DNA of 6,548 nt from Bacillaceae bacterium UBA7792 (GTDB taxonomy: Bacteria; Bacillota; Bacilli; Bacillales; Cytobacillaceae), in NCBI GenBank assembly GCA_002480735.1, contig DLCS01000130.1, positions 1-6,548 of the forward strand, read 5' to 3'. The translations under genes and the position numbers were made by a program. Numbering within the stretch: position 1 is the stretch's first letter; the number at the start of each line of letters is the position of its first letter. Below are positions 1-5,092 of the stretch, piece by piece. Below the pieces are notes generated by a model that saw nothing but the letters and a program-made list of their open reading frames with translations, did not search any database and was not told where the DNA came from.

Positions 1-156
1 TGGAAAAACGTAGTGGCCGTCTGCGTTAATTACTTCTGCATCCTGTACTTGCAAGCTTGCCCCGATCTGGCTAATCACTCCATTTTCGATCAAAATATCA
101 CCTTTATACGTATCTGTTGCCGTGACAATTGTTCCGTTCTTGATTACCTTTTTCAT
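1..156 (-). CDS. hydA: Dihydropyrimidinase (D-hydantoinase), N-terminal fragment
   Basis: This is the first 52 codons of a cyclic amidohydrolase; the rest lies beyond the left edge. The product starts MKKVIKNGTIVTATDTYKGD and has the N-terminal beta-sandwich pattern of the dihydropyrimidinase/hydantoinase/allantoinase superfamily (KNGTIVT, then DILIENGVISQIG, then DAEVINADGHYVFP). The sequence stops just before the expected metal-binding GG-x-D-x-H-T-H motif, so no catalytic residue is visible. Family members are zinc-dependent cytoplasmic enzymes that hydrolyse dihydrouracil or dihydrothymine to N-carbamoyl-beta-amino acids. The assignment to dihydropyrimidinase rather than allantoinase or a catabolic hydantoinase rests mainly on its place 53 nt downstream of preA on the same strand. 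The ATG start is fixed by an AGGAGG six bases upstream. It is probably the third gene of the preT-preA-hydA operon. Confidence 0.88.
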   Translation of the reverse strand, partial: MKKVIKNGTIVTATDTYKGDILIENGVISQIGASLQVQDAEVINADGHYVFP

Positions 157-162
157 GCGCTG

Positions 163-168
163 CCTCCT
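163..168 (-). promoter_or_regulatory. Ribosome binding site of hydA
   Basis: The minus strand reads AGGAGG here, six bases before the hydA ATG at 156. It is a full match to the Bacillus consensus and fixes the start. No terminator-like hairpin is visible in the 53 nt between preA and hydA, which supports co-transcription. Confidence 0.85.
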
Positions 169-209
169 CTTCATTTATGGCTATTGATTTGAAAAATCTT
201 GATAAGAGC

Positions 210-1496
210 CTATTTTTTGACTGAATCCACTCCACAAGCAATCGCTCCAACCGCTGCTTGCCGCTCATTCCATGTCATTGGCGGCAGCTCGCTTGGAATT
301 TCCACCATGTCGATTGCTCCATCCACTGGACATACAATAGAGCAGAGGTTACAGCCGACACAATCCTCTTCTCGTACTCTAAGGATACTACGCCCATTTT
401 CATCCTTTAACATATCGATACATTGATGGGACGTATCCTCACATGCAATGTGGCACTTATTGCAATTAATACAAACATCATTGTTGATCCTCGCAACGAT
501 CTTATAATTGAGATCGAGGTCGCCCCAATCAGAATATTTCGGGACCGATTTCCCAACGATGTCCATCACAGAGGCGATTCCCTTATCATCGAGATAATGA
601 TTTAATCCTTCGATCATATCCTCAACAATCCGGAAGCCGTGATGCATGGCAGCGGTACATACCTGAACACCTGTTGCTCCCATCAAGAGGAATTCAACTG
701 CATTTTGCCAATTGGAAATCCCGCCAATTCCAGAAATTGGAATATTAATTCGTGGATTACGAGCACATTCTCCAACCATGTGAAGCGCAATCGGTTTGAC
801 CGCCGGACCACAATAACCGCCATGGGCTCCTTTTCCACCAACATGGGGGATCGTGTTCCAAGTATCAATGTCGACCCCAGCTAAGCTATTGATCGTATTA
901 ATCATGCTGATGGCATCCGCACCACCTTGTACAGCCGCCTCAGCTGTTACGGTAATATCTGTAATATTTGGAGTAAGCTTTACGATGACTGGTGTTTGAG
1001 CAACCTCTTTGACCCAGTATGTTTGTTTTTCGACAAGCGAAGGCACCTGCCCTGAAGCCGAGCCCATTCCTCGTTCAGCCATCCCATGCGGACAGCCGAA
1101 ATTTAGCTCGAGTCCATCGACTCCTACATCCTCAACTCTCTTAACAATTTCATGCCATTTCTCTTGCTGCGGTTCAACCATTAGGGATGCAATAATAGCG
1201 TGATTCGGGAACTTTTTCTTCGTTTCATAGATTTCCTTCAGGTTGATCTCCAAAGGTCGATCCGTGATCAACTCGATATTATTAAATCCAGCCACTTTCT
1301 GACCATTGAAGCTAACGGCCGCAAATCTAGAGGTTACATTCAAAATTGGGTCCCCCAATGTCTTCCACACTGCCCCTCCCCAGCCCGCCTCAAATGCTCG
1401 TTGCACCTGATAACCTGAGTTCGTTGGTGGTGCCGAGGCTAACCAGAAAGGATTGGGCGACTCAATCCCTGCTAAGTTAATTCGTAAATCAGCCAT
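210..1496 (-). CDS. preA: NAD-dependent dihydropyrimidine dehydrogenase, subunit PreA
   Basis: This 428-residue protein is the FMN and Fe-S subunit that reduces uracil or thymine to the 5,6-dihydro form, the first step of reductive pyrimidine breakdown in the cytoplasm. Residues 1 to about 300 form a dihydroorotate-dehydrogenase-like TIM barrel. The NFGCPHG motif at 132-138 aligns with NLSCPHG of mammalian dihydropyrimidine dehydrogenase, so Cys135 corresponds to its catalytic Cys671. Asn200-Thr201 aligns with the pyrimidine-binding Asn-Thr pair, and ISGIGGI at 254-260 fits FMN phosphate binding. The C-terminus carries two ferredoxin-type [4Fe-4S] motifs, Cys342/345/348/352 and Cys379/382/385/389-Pro. 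A GGGGAGG sits seven bases before the ATG. It lies 21 nt downstream of preT, its partner subunit; in animals both halves are fused in one polypeptide. The protein is full length with no key residue missing. The alignments to the mammalian enzyme are from memory. Confidence 0.96.
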   Translation of the reverse strand: MADLRINLAGIESPNPFWLASAPPTNSGYQVQRAFEAGWGGAVWKTLGDPILNVTSRFAAVSFNGQKVAGFNNIELITDRPLEINLKEIYETKKKFPNHAIIASLMVEPQQEKWHEIVKRVEDVGVDGLELNFGCPHGMAERGMGSASGQVPSLVEKQTYWVKEVAQTPVIVKLTPNITDITVTAEAAVQGGADAISMINTINSLAGVDIDTWNTIPHVGGKGAHGGYCGPAVKPIALHMVGECARNPRINIPISGIGGISNWQNAVEFLLMGATGVQVCTAAMHHGFRIVEDMIEGLNHYLDDKGIASVMDIVGKSVPKYSDWGDLDLNYKIVARINNDVCINCNKCHIACEDTSHQCIDMLKDENGRSILRVREEDCVGCNLCSIVCPVDGAIDMVEIPSELPPMTWNERQAAVGAIACGVDSVKK

Positions 1497-1503
1497 CTTC
1501 CTA

Positions 1504-1510
1504 CCTCCCC
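1504..1510 (-). promoter_or_regulatory. Ribosome binding site of preA
   Basis: The minus strand reads GGGGAGG, seven bases before the preA ATG at 1496. It lies in the short gap after the preT TAG stop (1518-1520), so the two subunits are translated from separate, closely spaced sites. Confidence 0.8.
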
Positions 1511-1517
1511 TATCCGT

Positions 1518-2900
1518 CTATTGATTTCCCGTTGCTTCTGCCATAGATTCTGAGAATTGCCTATGAATAGCGTGTGCGGTCAATTTCCCTTGCTGGGCCG
1601 CTGTAACCACCATCGCTTCCCCTTGCCCTTTCCCAAACACAACATCTCCGCAGGCAAAAACCTTCTCATTTGAAGTCTGGAATGAATTCAGATCAATCTT
1701 AACGACCCCTCCGTTATGTTCTAAGCCAAATTTCTCAATGAGACTGGTATATCTTGACTGACCAATGGCTTTGATAACGGCATCTACTTTAATAATAAAC
1801 TCTGATCCCTCAATAGGAATTGGGCTGCGGCGCCCATCCGCACCAGGCTCACCCAGCTGCATCTTGATGCATTCAATCGCAGCCACACGCCCATTTTCGT
1901 CCCCTATGATTCGTTTCGGCGCCGTTAACCATCTAAATTCTACTCCGTCCTGCTTCGCAAATTCATATTCAAAATCATAAGCAGTCATTTCCTCAATCGT
2001 ACGACGGTAGAGGATTTTGACGTTTTCAGCTCCTAGACGGACTGAGCAGGTTGCACCGTCAATTGCGGTATTGCCAGCTCCAATCACGACCACTCTTTTG
2101 CCGATTAAATCATTTAAAATCGGCTTCGTTTTCGTATCCTTGACAAATTGAATCGCATCATAGACTCCCTCTAAGTCTTCTCCTTCCACCCCAAGCATTG
2201 GAACTTGCCCCATTCCGATGGCAAGGACGATGGAATCAAATTCTCTCATCATTTCTTCAACCGAAATATCCTCGCCGACTCGGGTATTCGTGCGAATTTC
2301 CACATCGAGGCTCTTGACCTGTTCAACCTCCCAATAGGAGATTTCTTTTGGCAATCGGAAGGAAACAATCCCATAGGTGTTTAGGCCACCTGCTTGTTCA
2401 TCTGCTTCAAAAATCGTCACATCGTAACCAAGGATTGCAAGCTCTCTTGCCGCAGAAAGCCCGGCAGGACCACCACCGACTACCGCTACTTTTTTCCCGT
2501 TCTTCTTACCCGCTTTAAATAGGACTTGGTTGTTTTGGATCGCCCAGTCAGTTGCGTAGCGCTGGAGATTCCCGATCATGATTGGTTTCGTAGAAGAATT
2601 TAGGACACAGGCGCCCTCACATAGTTCTTCAGTTGGACAGACACGGGCACAGCTAGCACCGACCGGATTTGCGGACATAATCGTTGTGGCTGAGCCCTTA
2701 AGGTTCCCAGAGGCTATTTTCTTAATAAAGGTTGGAATATCAATTCCCGTTGGACAGGCTTGAATACATGGGGCATCATAGCAGTAAAGGCAACGATTCG
2801 CTTCCTCAATCGCTTCTTGCTTTGTCAATGCAGGCTCAACTTCTTTGAAGTTCCTACTCAGATCATCAAGAGAAATCCTTGCAATGGCGGCTTTCGTCAA
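1518..2900 (-). CDS. preT: NAD-dependent dihydropyrimidine dehydrogenase, subunit PreT
   Basis: This 460-residue flavoprotein takes electrons from NADH and passes them through FAD and Fe-S clusters to PreA. It belongs to the GltD-like family and matches the N-terminal half of animal dihydropyrimidine dehydrogenase. Residues 1-120 hold the Fe-S domain with cysteines 37, 40, 45, 49, 84, 88, 94 and 98. Gln113 in NLQRYA aligns with the unusual glutamine ligand (Gln156) of the mammalian enzyme. The FAD Rossmann motif VVGGGPAG is at 140-147, the NAD(P)H motif VIGAGNTAID at 272-281, and the C-terminal FAD motif VFACGDV at 414-420. The chosen TTG start at 2900 lies seven bases after GGAGGG; an in-frame TTG at 2906 lies only one base after it and would add two residues. 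It is the first gene of the operon. The upstream cre box suggests carbon catabolite control. Confidence 0.95.
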   Translation of the reverse strand: MTKAAIARISLDDLSRNFKEVEPALTKQEAIEEANRCLYCYDAPCIQACPTGIDIPTFIKKIASGNLKGSATTIMSANPVGASCARVCPTEELCEGACVLNSSTKPIMIGNLQRYATDWAIQNNQVLFKAGKKNGKKVAVVGGGPAGLSAARELAILGYDVTIFEADEQAGGLNTYGIVSFRLPKEISYWEVEQVKSLDVEIRTNTRVGEDISVEEMMREFDSIVLAIGMGQVPMLGVEGEDLEGVYDAIQFVKDTKTKPILNDLIGKRVVVIGAGNTAIDGATCSVRLGAENVKILYRRTIEEMTAYDFEYEFAKQDGVEFRWLTAPKRIIGDENGRVAAIECIKMQLGEPGADGRRSPIPIEGSEFIIKVDAVIKAIGQSRYTSLIEKFGLEHNGGVVKIDLNSFQTSNEKVFACGDVVFGKGQGEAMVVTAAQQGKLTAHAIHRQFSESMAEATGNQ

Positions 2901-2907
2901 AAACAAT

Positions 2908-2913
2908 CCCTCC
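2908..2913 (-). promoter_or_regulatory. Ribosome binding site that decides the preT start
   Basis: The minus strand reads GGAGGG within a longer purine run. Two in-frame TTG codons follow, at 2906 (spacing one base) and 2900 (spacing seven bases). Only the second has workable spacing, so PreT should begin MTKAAIARIS. Confidence 0.75.
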
Positions 2914-2948
2914 CTCTCATTTCAGCATGGTATCACTAACATATCTTA

Positions 2949-2987
2949 TGATAGATCCCTATCAGAAAACGCTTACACAATTGATAG
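2949..2987. repeat. TGATAG palindrome plus a third half-site upstream of preT
   Basis: TGATAGATCCCTATCA (2949-2964) is an inverted repeat with perfect six-base arms and a four-base spacer. A third TGATAG occurs at 2982-2987. The last base of the palindrome is the first base of the cre-like box, and the third copy is five bases beyond that box's other end. This looks like an operator for a local regulator, but no regulator gene is visible in the window and I do not recognise the motif. Confidence 0.4.
2964..2977 (-). promoter_or_regulatory. Putative cre site (CcpA catabolite repression box) of the pre operon
   Basis: The plus strand reads AGAAAACGCTTACA and the minus strand TGTAAGCGTTTTCT. 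Against the B. subtilis cre consensus TGWAANCGNTNWCA, 13 of 14 positions match, with one mismatch at an end. It lies 64-77 bases before the preT start and downstream of the best promoter candidate, where bound CcpA could act as a roadblock. The match is seen directly; regulation by CcpA is inferred. Confidence 0.6.
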
Positions 2988-3014
2988 TTCCTACTTTTCT
3001 ATTTCCCTCCTTCA

Positions 3015-3043
3015 TATATATTCCAGAAAATTGCGAAACTTAA
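3015..3043 (-). promoter_or_regulatory. Candidate promoter of the preT-preA-hydA operon
   Basis: On the minus strand TTAAGT (3038-3043) is followed after exactly 17 bases by TATATA (3015-3020). The -10 is fair and the -35 matches TTGACA at only three positions. The implied transcript start near 3008 would give an untranslated leader of about 108 nt carrying the cre-like box and the TGATAG palindrome. No better-spaced sigma-A pair is visible in the region, so this is a best guess. Confidence 0.3.
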
Positions 3044-3181
3044 GTCTATTTTACTTACTTCCATTTTAGAATGCATTATACAGTTTGTTAAAAAGTGTAC
3101 GACTTTCGTTGTTCAATGTGTAACATCGACGACTCTTTACTATTCCTTAACCATTCTTCCATTGAACTACCAACAGATCAA

Positions 3182-3218
3182 AAAAACCAAAATCCTCGTA
3201 AAAAGAATTTTGGTTTTT
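3182..3218 (-). terminator. Intrinsic terminator of the chemoreceptor gene
   Basis: A perfect 12-bp inverted repeat pairs 3182-3193 (AAAAACCAAAAT) with 3207-3218 (ATTTTGGTTTTT) around a 13-nt loop. On the minus strand the stem ends in a run of seven T (3186-3180) and begins nine bases after the receptor's TAG stop. The stem is AT-rich with only two GC pairs, so it may be moderate in strength. It separates the receptor from the co-directional pre operon. The opposite arm also ends in five T, so weak activity on the plus strand is possible. Confidence 0.75.
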
Positions 3219-3227
3219 CGAGCTTAA

Positions 3228-4058
3228 CTATATTTTTTTCGACAACTCTTCAATTGTTTCCGCCACATCACTCAAATGTTGAATAGATTGTGAAATTTCA
3301 TCGATGGCAGTAGATTGATGCTTAGAGATTTCGACCGTCTGAGAAACCGTTTGCGCCACATTGTCCACTTTTTCCTTGATGGAGTTCAAAAGCTGGCGAA
3401 TTTGGTCAACGGATTCCGCACTCCGATCAGCAAGCTTGGTAATTTCCTTAGCAACAATACTGAACCCTCTCCCATGCTCACCTGAGCGGGCAGCTTCGAT
3501 CCCTGCATTCAACCCCAAAATCCGCGAGCTTTGAGCAATGGAATTGATTAATTCTAGCATTTTCTCTGTTTGATTCATTTGATTTGTCATTTCACTATAT
3601 GCATCTAGTAAATTATTCATATAACCTGTCAATTCATGAGAGGATGTTGACATCTCTGTTGTAGACGCAGAAATCTCTTCGGAGGAGGCAGCAAGTTGTT
3701 CTGCTACCCTCACAAAACGATCATGCTTTTCTACACTGAATACAATGGAAATACTTCCAATGACTTGACGATTTTCATCTACAATTGGTGAGATAATCGT
3801 ACGAGCTGCTGTCCCATAAAGTTCCTTTGGGATATATGAGCTAAGTCTCTTATTGGTCTTCATAACCTGAAATACAGGATCTGAACTTGTAAGTTTGTAG
3901 CCCGTAGAGTCCGGCATACCCAATTCCTTAGAAATTAAAGTAAAAATAACTTCCTCACGATCAGAAATAGAGATCATAGCCTCTTCATCAAATAACGTCT
4001 GAATGATTGGTGCAAGCTCTATCAATTTATTTAGCGTCTCATGTATATTTCGATCCAT
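3228..4058 (-). CDS. Soluble methyl-accepting chemotaxis-type receptor
   Basis: This 276-residue protein has no signal peptide or membrane segment, so it should sense inside the cytoplasm. Residues 1 to about 110 form a small sensor region that I cannot assign to a ligand; its pattern (RTIISPIVDENRQVIGSISI at 86-105) recalls PAS/GAF-like folds. From about 115 it is a long coiled coil. A methylation-like segment AASSEEISAS lies at 123-132, and the signalling hairpin tip is around 172-205, with LNAGIEAARSGEHGRGF (183-199) close to the canonical MCP sequence. Arms of roughly 75-85 residues make the signalling domain short compared with transmembrane receptors. No HAMP domain or C-terminal CheR-tethering pentapeptide is seen. 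Length and layout resemble B. subtilis YfmS, though orthology is unproven. AAGGGGG lies 12 bases before the ATG, a rather long spacing. The receptor is monocistronic, with its own terminator. Confidence 0.9.
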   Translation of the reverse strand: MDRNIHETLNKLIELAPIIQTLFDEEAMISISDREEVIFTLISKELGMPDSTGYKLTSSDPVFQVMKTNKRLSSYIPKELYGTAARTIISPIVDENRQVIGSISIVFSVEKHDRFVRVAEQLAASSEEISASTTEMSTSSHELTGYMNNLLDAYSEMTNQMNQTEKMLELINSIAQSSRILGLNAGIEAARSGEHGRGFSIVAKEITKLADRSAESVDQIRQLLNSIKEKVDNVAQTVSQTVEISKHQSTAIDEISQSIQHLSDVAETIEELSKKI

Positions 4059-4089
4059 TTCTGCCTATTTCCCCCTTCTCATTATAGAT

Positions 4090-4118
4090 AGTATATTACT
4101 ACTTTTTTACTAAGAAAA
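4090..4118 (-). promoter_or_regulatory. Candidate promoter of the chemoreceptor gene
   Basis: On the minus strand TTTTCT (4113-4118) is followed after 17 bases by TATACT (4090-4095), giving a start near 4083 just ahead of the AAGGGGG ribosome binding site (4071-4077). A perfect TATAAT at 4081-4086 would place the transcript start inside that ribosome binding site and has no good -35. No sigma-D motif (TAAA-N15-GCCGATAT), common for chemotaxis genes in Bacillus, is visible. Confidence 0.3.
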
Positions 4119-4172
4119 GGTGGAAATTGTTAACTATTTCAAAAAACTCTCACAATTTTCCCAAAATAAATA

Positions 4173-4209
4173 GGGGGCAAACTACCAATCAATTGGGCGG
4201 TTTGCCCCC
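4173..4209. terminator. Orphan GC-rich hairpin in the divergent intergenic region
   Basis: GGGGGCAAAC (4173-4182) pairs perfectly with GTTTGCCCCC (4200-4209), and CCAAT/ATTGG (4185-4189/4192-4196) can extend the stem inward. On the minus strand it is followed by the T-rich TATTTATTTT, which resembles a terminator. It lies between two divergent genes, so no visible gene ends here. It could be the leftover of a lost gene, a leader element or an insulator between the two promoters. The structure is certain; the role is not. Confidence 0.5.
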
Positions 4210-4355
4210 AAACGGCTTTTCTAACACTGAGATGGCAAAAAGAACTTCATGAATAAAACAGCAATCCTCTTTTTGCTGAAATCTCTTCTGTTATGGAAAA
4301 ACGGACTTTGTTATTATAAGATCATATGAACTTTTTACCAAGTGGGGACTAGAAA

Positions 4356-4997
4356 ATGAAAAAAGAAAAAATCTTAGCTCTAACAAAAGAATACGTCTAT
4401 AACGAACTTGCAAACGACAGAACTGGGCATGACTGGTGGCATATCGCAAGGGTGACAAAAATGGCGAAGAACATGGCCATCGAAGAAAAGGCAGATACCT
4501 TTATTTGCGAAATGTCCGCCTTGCTGCATGATTTGGCTGATGAAAAGCTGAATGTTTCCGAGGAAGCTGGACTTATGAAAGTATCCAATTGGCTTGTTTC
4601 GGTTGAACTTGATGAGAAAACAAAATTGGAAATTATTGAAATCATCTCTACCATATCCTTTAAAGGCGGAGGCCAACCAAAGATGAAGTCATTAGAAGGC
4701 AAGATCGTACAGGATGCTGATCGATTAGATGCCATTGGAGCCATCGGCATTGCTAGAACCTTTGCCTATGCGGGGGCAAAGGGAGATCTCATCTACGACC
4801 CGGCGATTTTACCCCGTGATTCCATGACGAAAAAGGAATACCGAACAGGGAAATCCACAGCAATTAATCATTTTTATGAAAAATTGCTGAAGCTCAAAAA
4901 TAGTATGAATACCCCTATTGCCAAAAAAATGGCTGAAGAGAGACATCAGCGATTGGAGAATTATTTGGATGCATTTTTTGAAGAATGGGATATTTAG
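4356..4997 (+). CDS. HD-domain phosphohydrolase, YpgQ/YedJ-like
   Basis: This 213-residue cytoplasmic protein belongs to the HD metal-dependent phosphohydrolase superfamily. The pattern is H..HD..D: GHDWWHIARV at 24-33 supplies His29, ALLHDLADE at 55-63 supplies His58-Asp59, and QDADRLDAIGAIGIAR at 119-134 supplies the last ligand (Asp120 or Asp122). The GHDWWH and DADRLDAIGAIG blocks and the length fit the subfamily of E. coli YedJ and B. subtilis YpgQ; YpgQ is reported to be a metal-dependent nucleoside triphosphate pyrophosphohydrolase. The substrate here cannot be read from sequence, and nucleotide housecleaning is only an inference. The ATG start follows a modest GTGGGGA site. It is divergent from the chemoreceptor. 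No terminator is visible before the STAS gene downstream, so read-through into it is possible. Confidence 0.92.
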   Translation: MKKEKILALTKEYVYNELANDRTGHDWWHIARVTKMAKNMAIEEKADTFICEMSALLHDLADEKLNVSEEAGLMKVSNWLVSVELDEKTKLEIIEIISTISFKGGGQPKMKSLEGKIVQDADRLDAIGAIGIARTFAYAGAKGDLIYDPAILPRDSMTKKEYRTGKSTAINHFYEKLLKLKNSMNTPIAKKMAEERHQRLENYLDAFFEEWDI

Positions 4998-5029
4998 GAC
5001 GAAAGGGGGATATATTTTCTTCAAAATAG

Positions 5030-5055
5030 GTTTAATGGATGAAAAAAAGGGGTAT
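5030..5055 (+). promoter_or_regulatory. Sigma-B-type promoter of the STAS gene
   Basis: GTTTAA (5030-5035) and GGGTAT (5050-5055) are separated by 14 bases. Both boxes match the B. subtilis sigma-B consensus (GTTTAA, N12-15, GGGWAW) completely. Transcription would start near 5062, beyond the GTG at 5060, leaving a leader of about 30 nt that contains a GGGGGGAA ribosome binding site before the ATG at 5093. A sigma-B promoter ahead of an RsbR-family gene makes biological sense as feedback in the general stress pathway. The pattern is seen directly; its use by sigma-B is inferred. Confidence 0.68.
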
Positions 5056-5079
5056 TTGAGTGAGGAAATTGTCTAATAC

Positions 5080-5087
5080 GGGGGGAA
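5080..5087 (+). promoter_or_regulatory. Ribosome binding site favouring the ATG start at 5093
   Basis: GGGGGGAA lies five bases before the ATG at 5093 and inside the transcript predicted from the sigma-B promoter. The competing GTG at 5060 has AAGGGG at 5047-5052, but that overlaps the -10 region and would be absent from that transcript. Confidence 0.5.
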
Positions 5088-5092
5088 TAGGG

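Noticed and set aside
140..150. Possible loss of the PreA active-site cysteine (GSASGQ where the mammalian enzyme has LACGQ)
   Set aside because: The catalytic Cys671 lies in the preceding NLSCPHG motif, which is conserved here as NFGCPHG (Cys135). The coordinates given are residue numbers of PreA.
1200..1418. Plus-strand open frame opposite preA (72 codons), and similar frames opposite preT, the HD gene and the STAS gene
   Set aside because: These are shadows of well-supported genes; their translations show no recognisable domain and the starts lack ribosome binding sites.
3005..3012. AAGGAGGG on the minus strand as a ribosome binding site of an unlisted small gene
   Set aside because: No ATG, GTG or TTG follows within a workable distance, and it falls at the likely transcript start of the pre operon.
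3075..3080. Perfect TATAAT on the minus strand as the pre operon -10
   Set aside because: No -35 box with more than about two matching positions is found at 16-18 bases, and there is no proper extended -10.
3110..3125. TnrA/GlnR-like site TGTTCAATGTGTAACA
   Set aside because: The half-sites resemble TGTNA and TNACA, but the spacer is six bases instead of seven and one half-site has a mismatch.
5036..5077. 13-codon frame from ATG at 5036 across the STAS gene start
   Set aside because: It has no ribosome binding site and lies inside the sigma-B promoter spacer and -10 box; most likely chance.
5060..5092. GTG start giving a 284-residue STAS protein
   Set aside because: Its AAGGGG ribosome binding site overlaps the sigma-B -10 box, and the predicted transcript begins after the GTG. 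The ATG at 5093 has its own GGGGGGAA. It remains possible on a read-through transcript.
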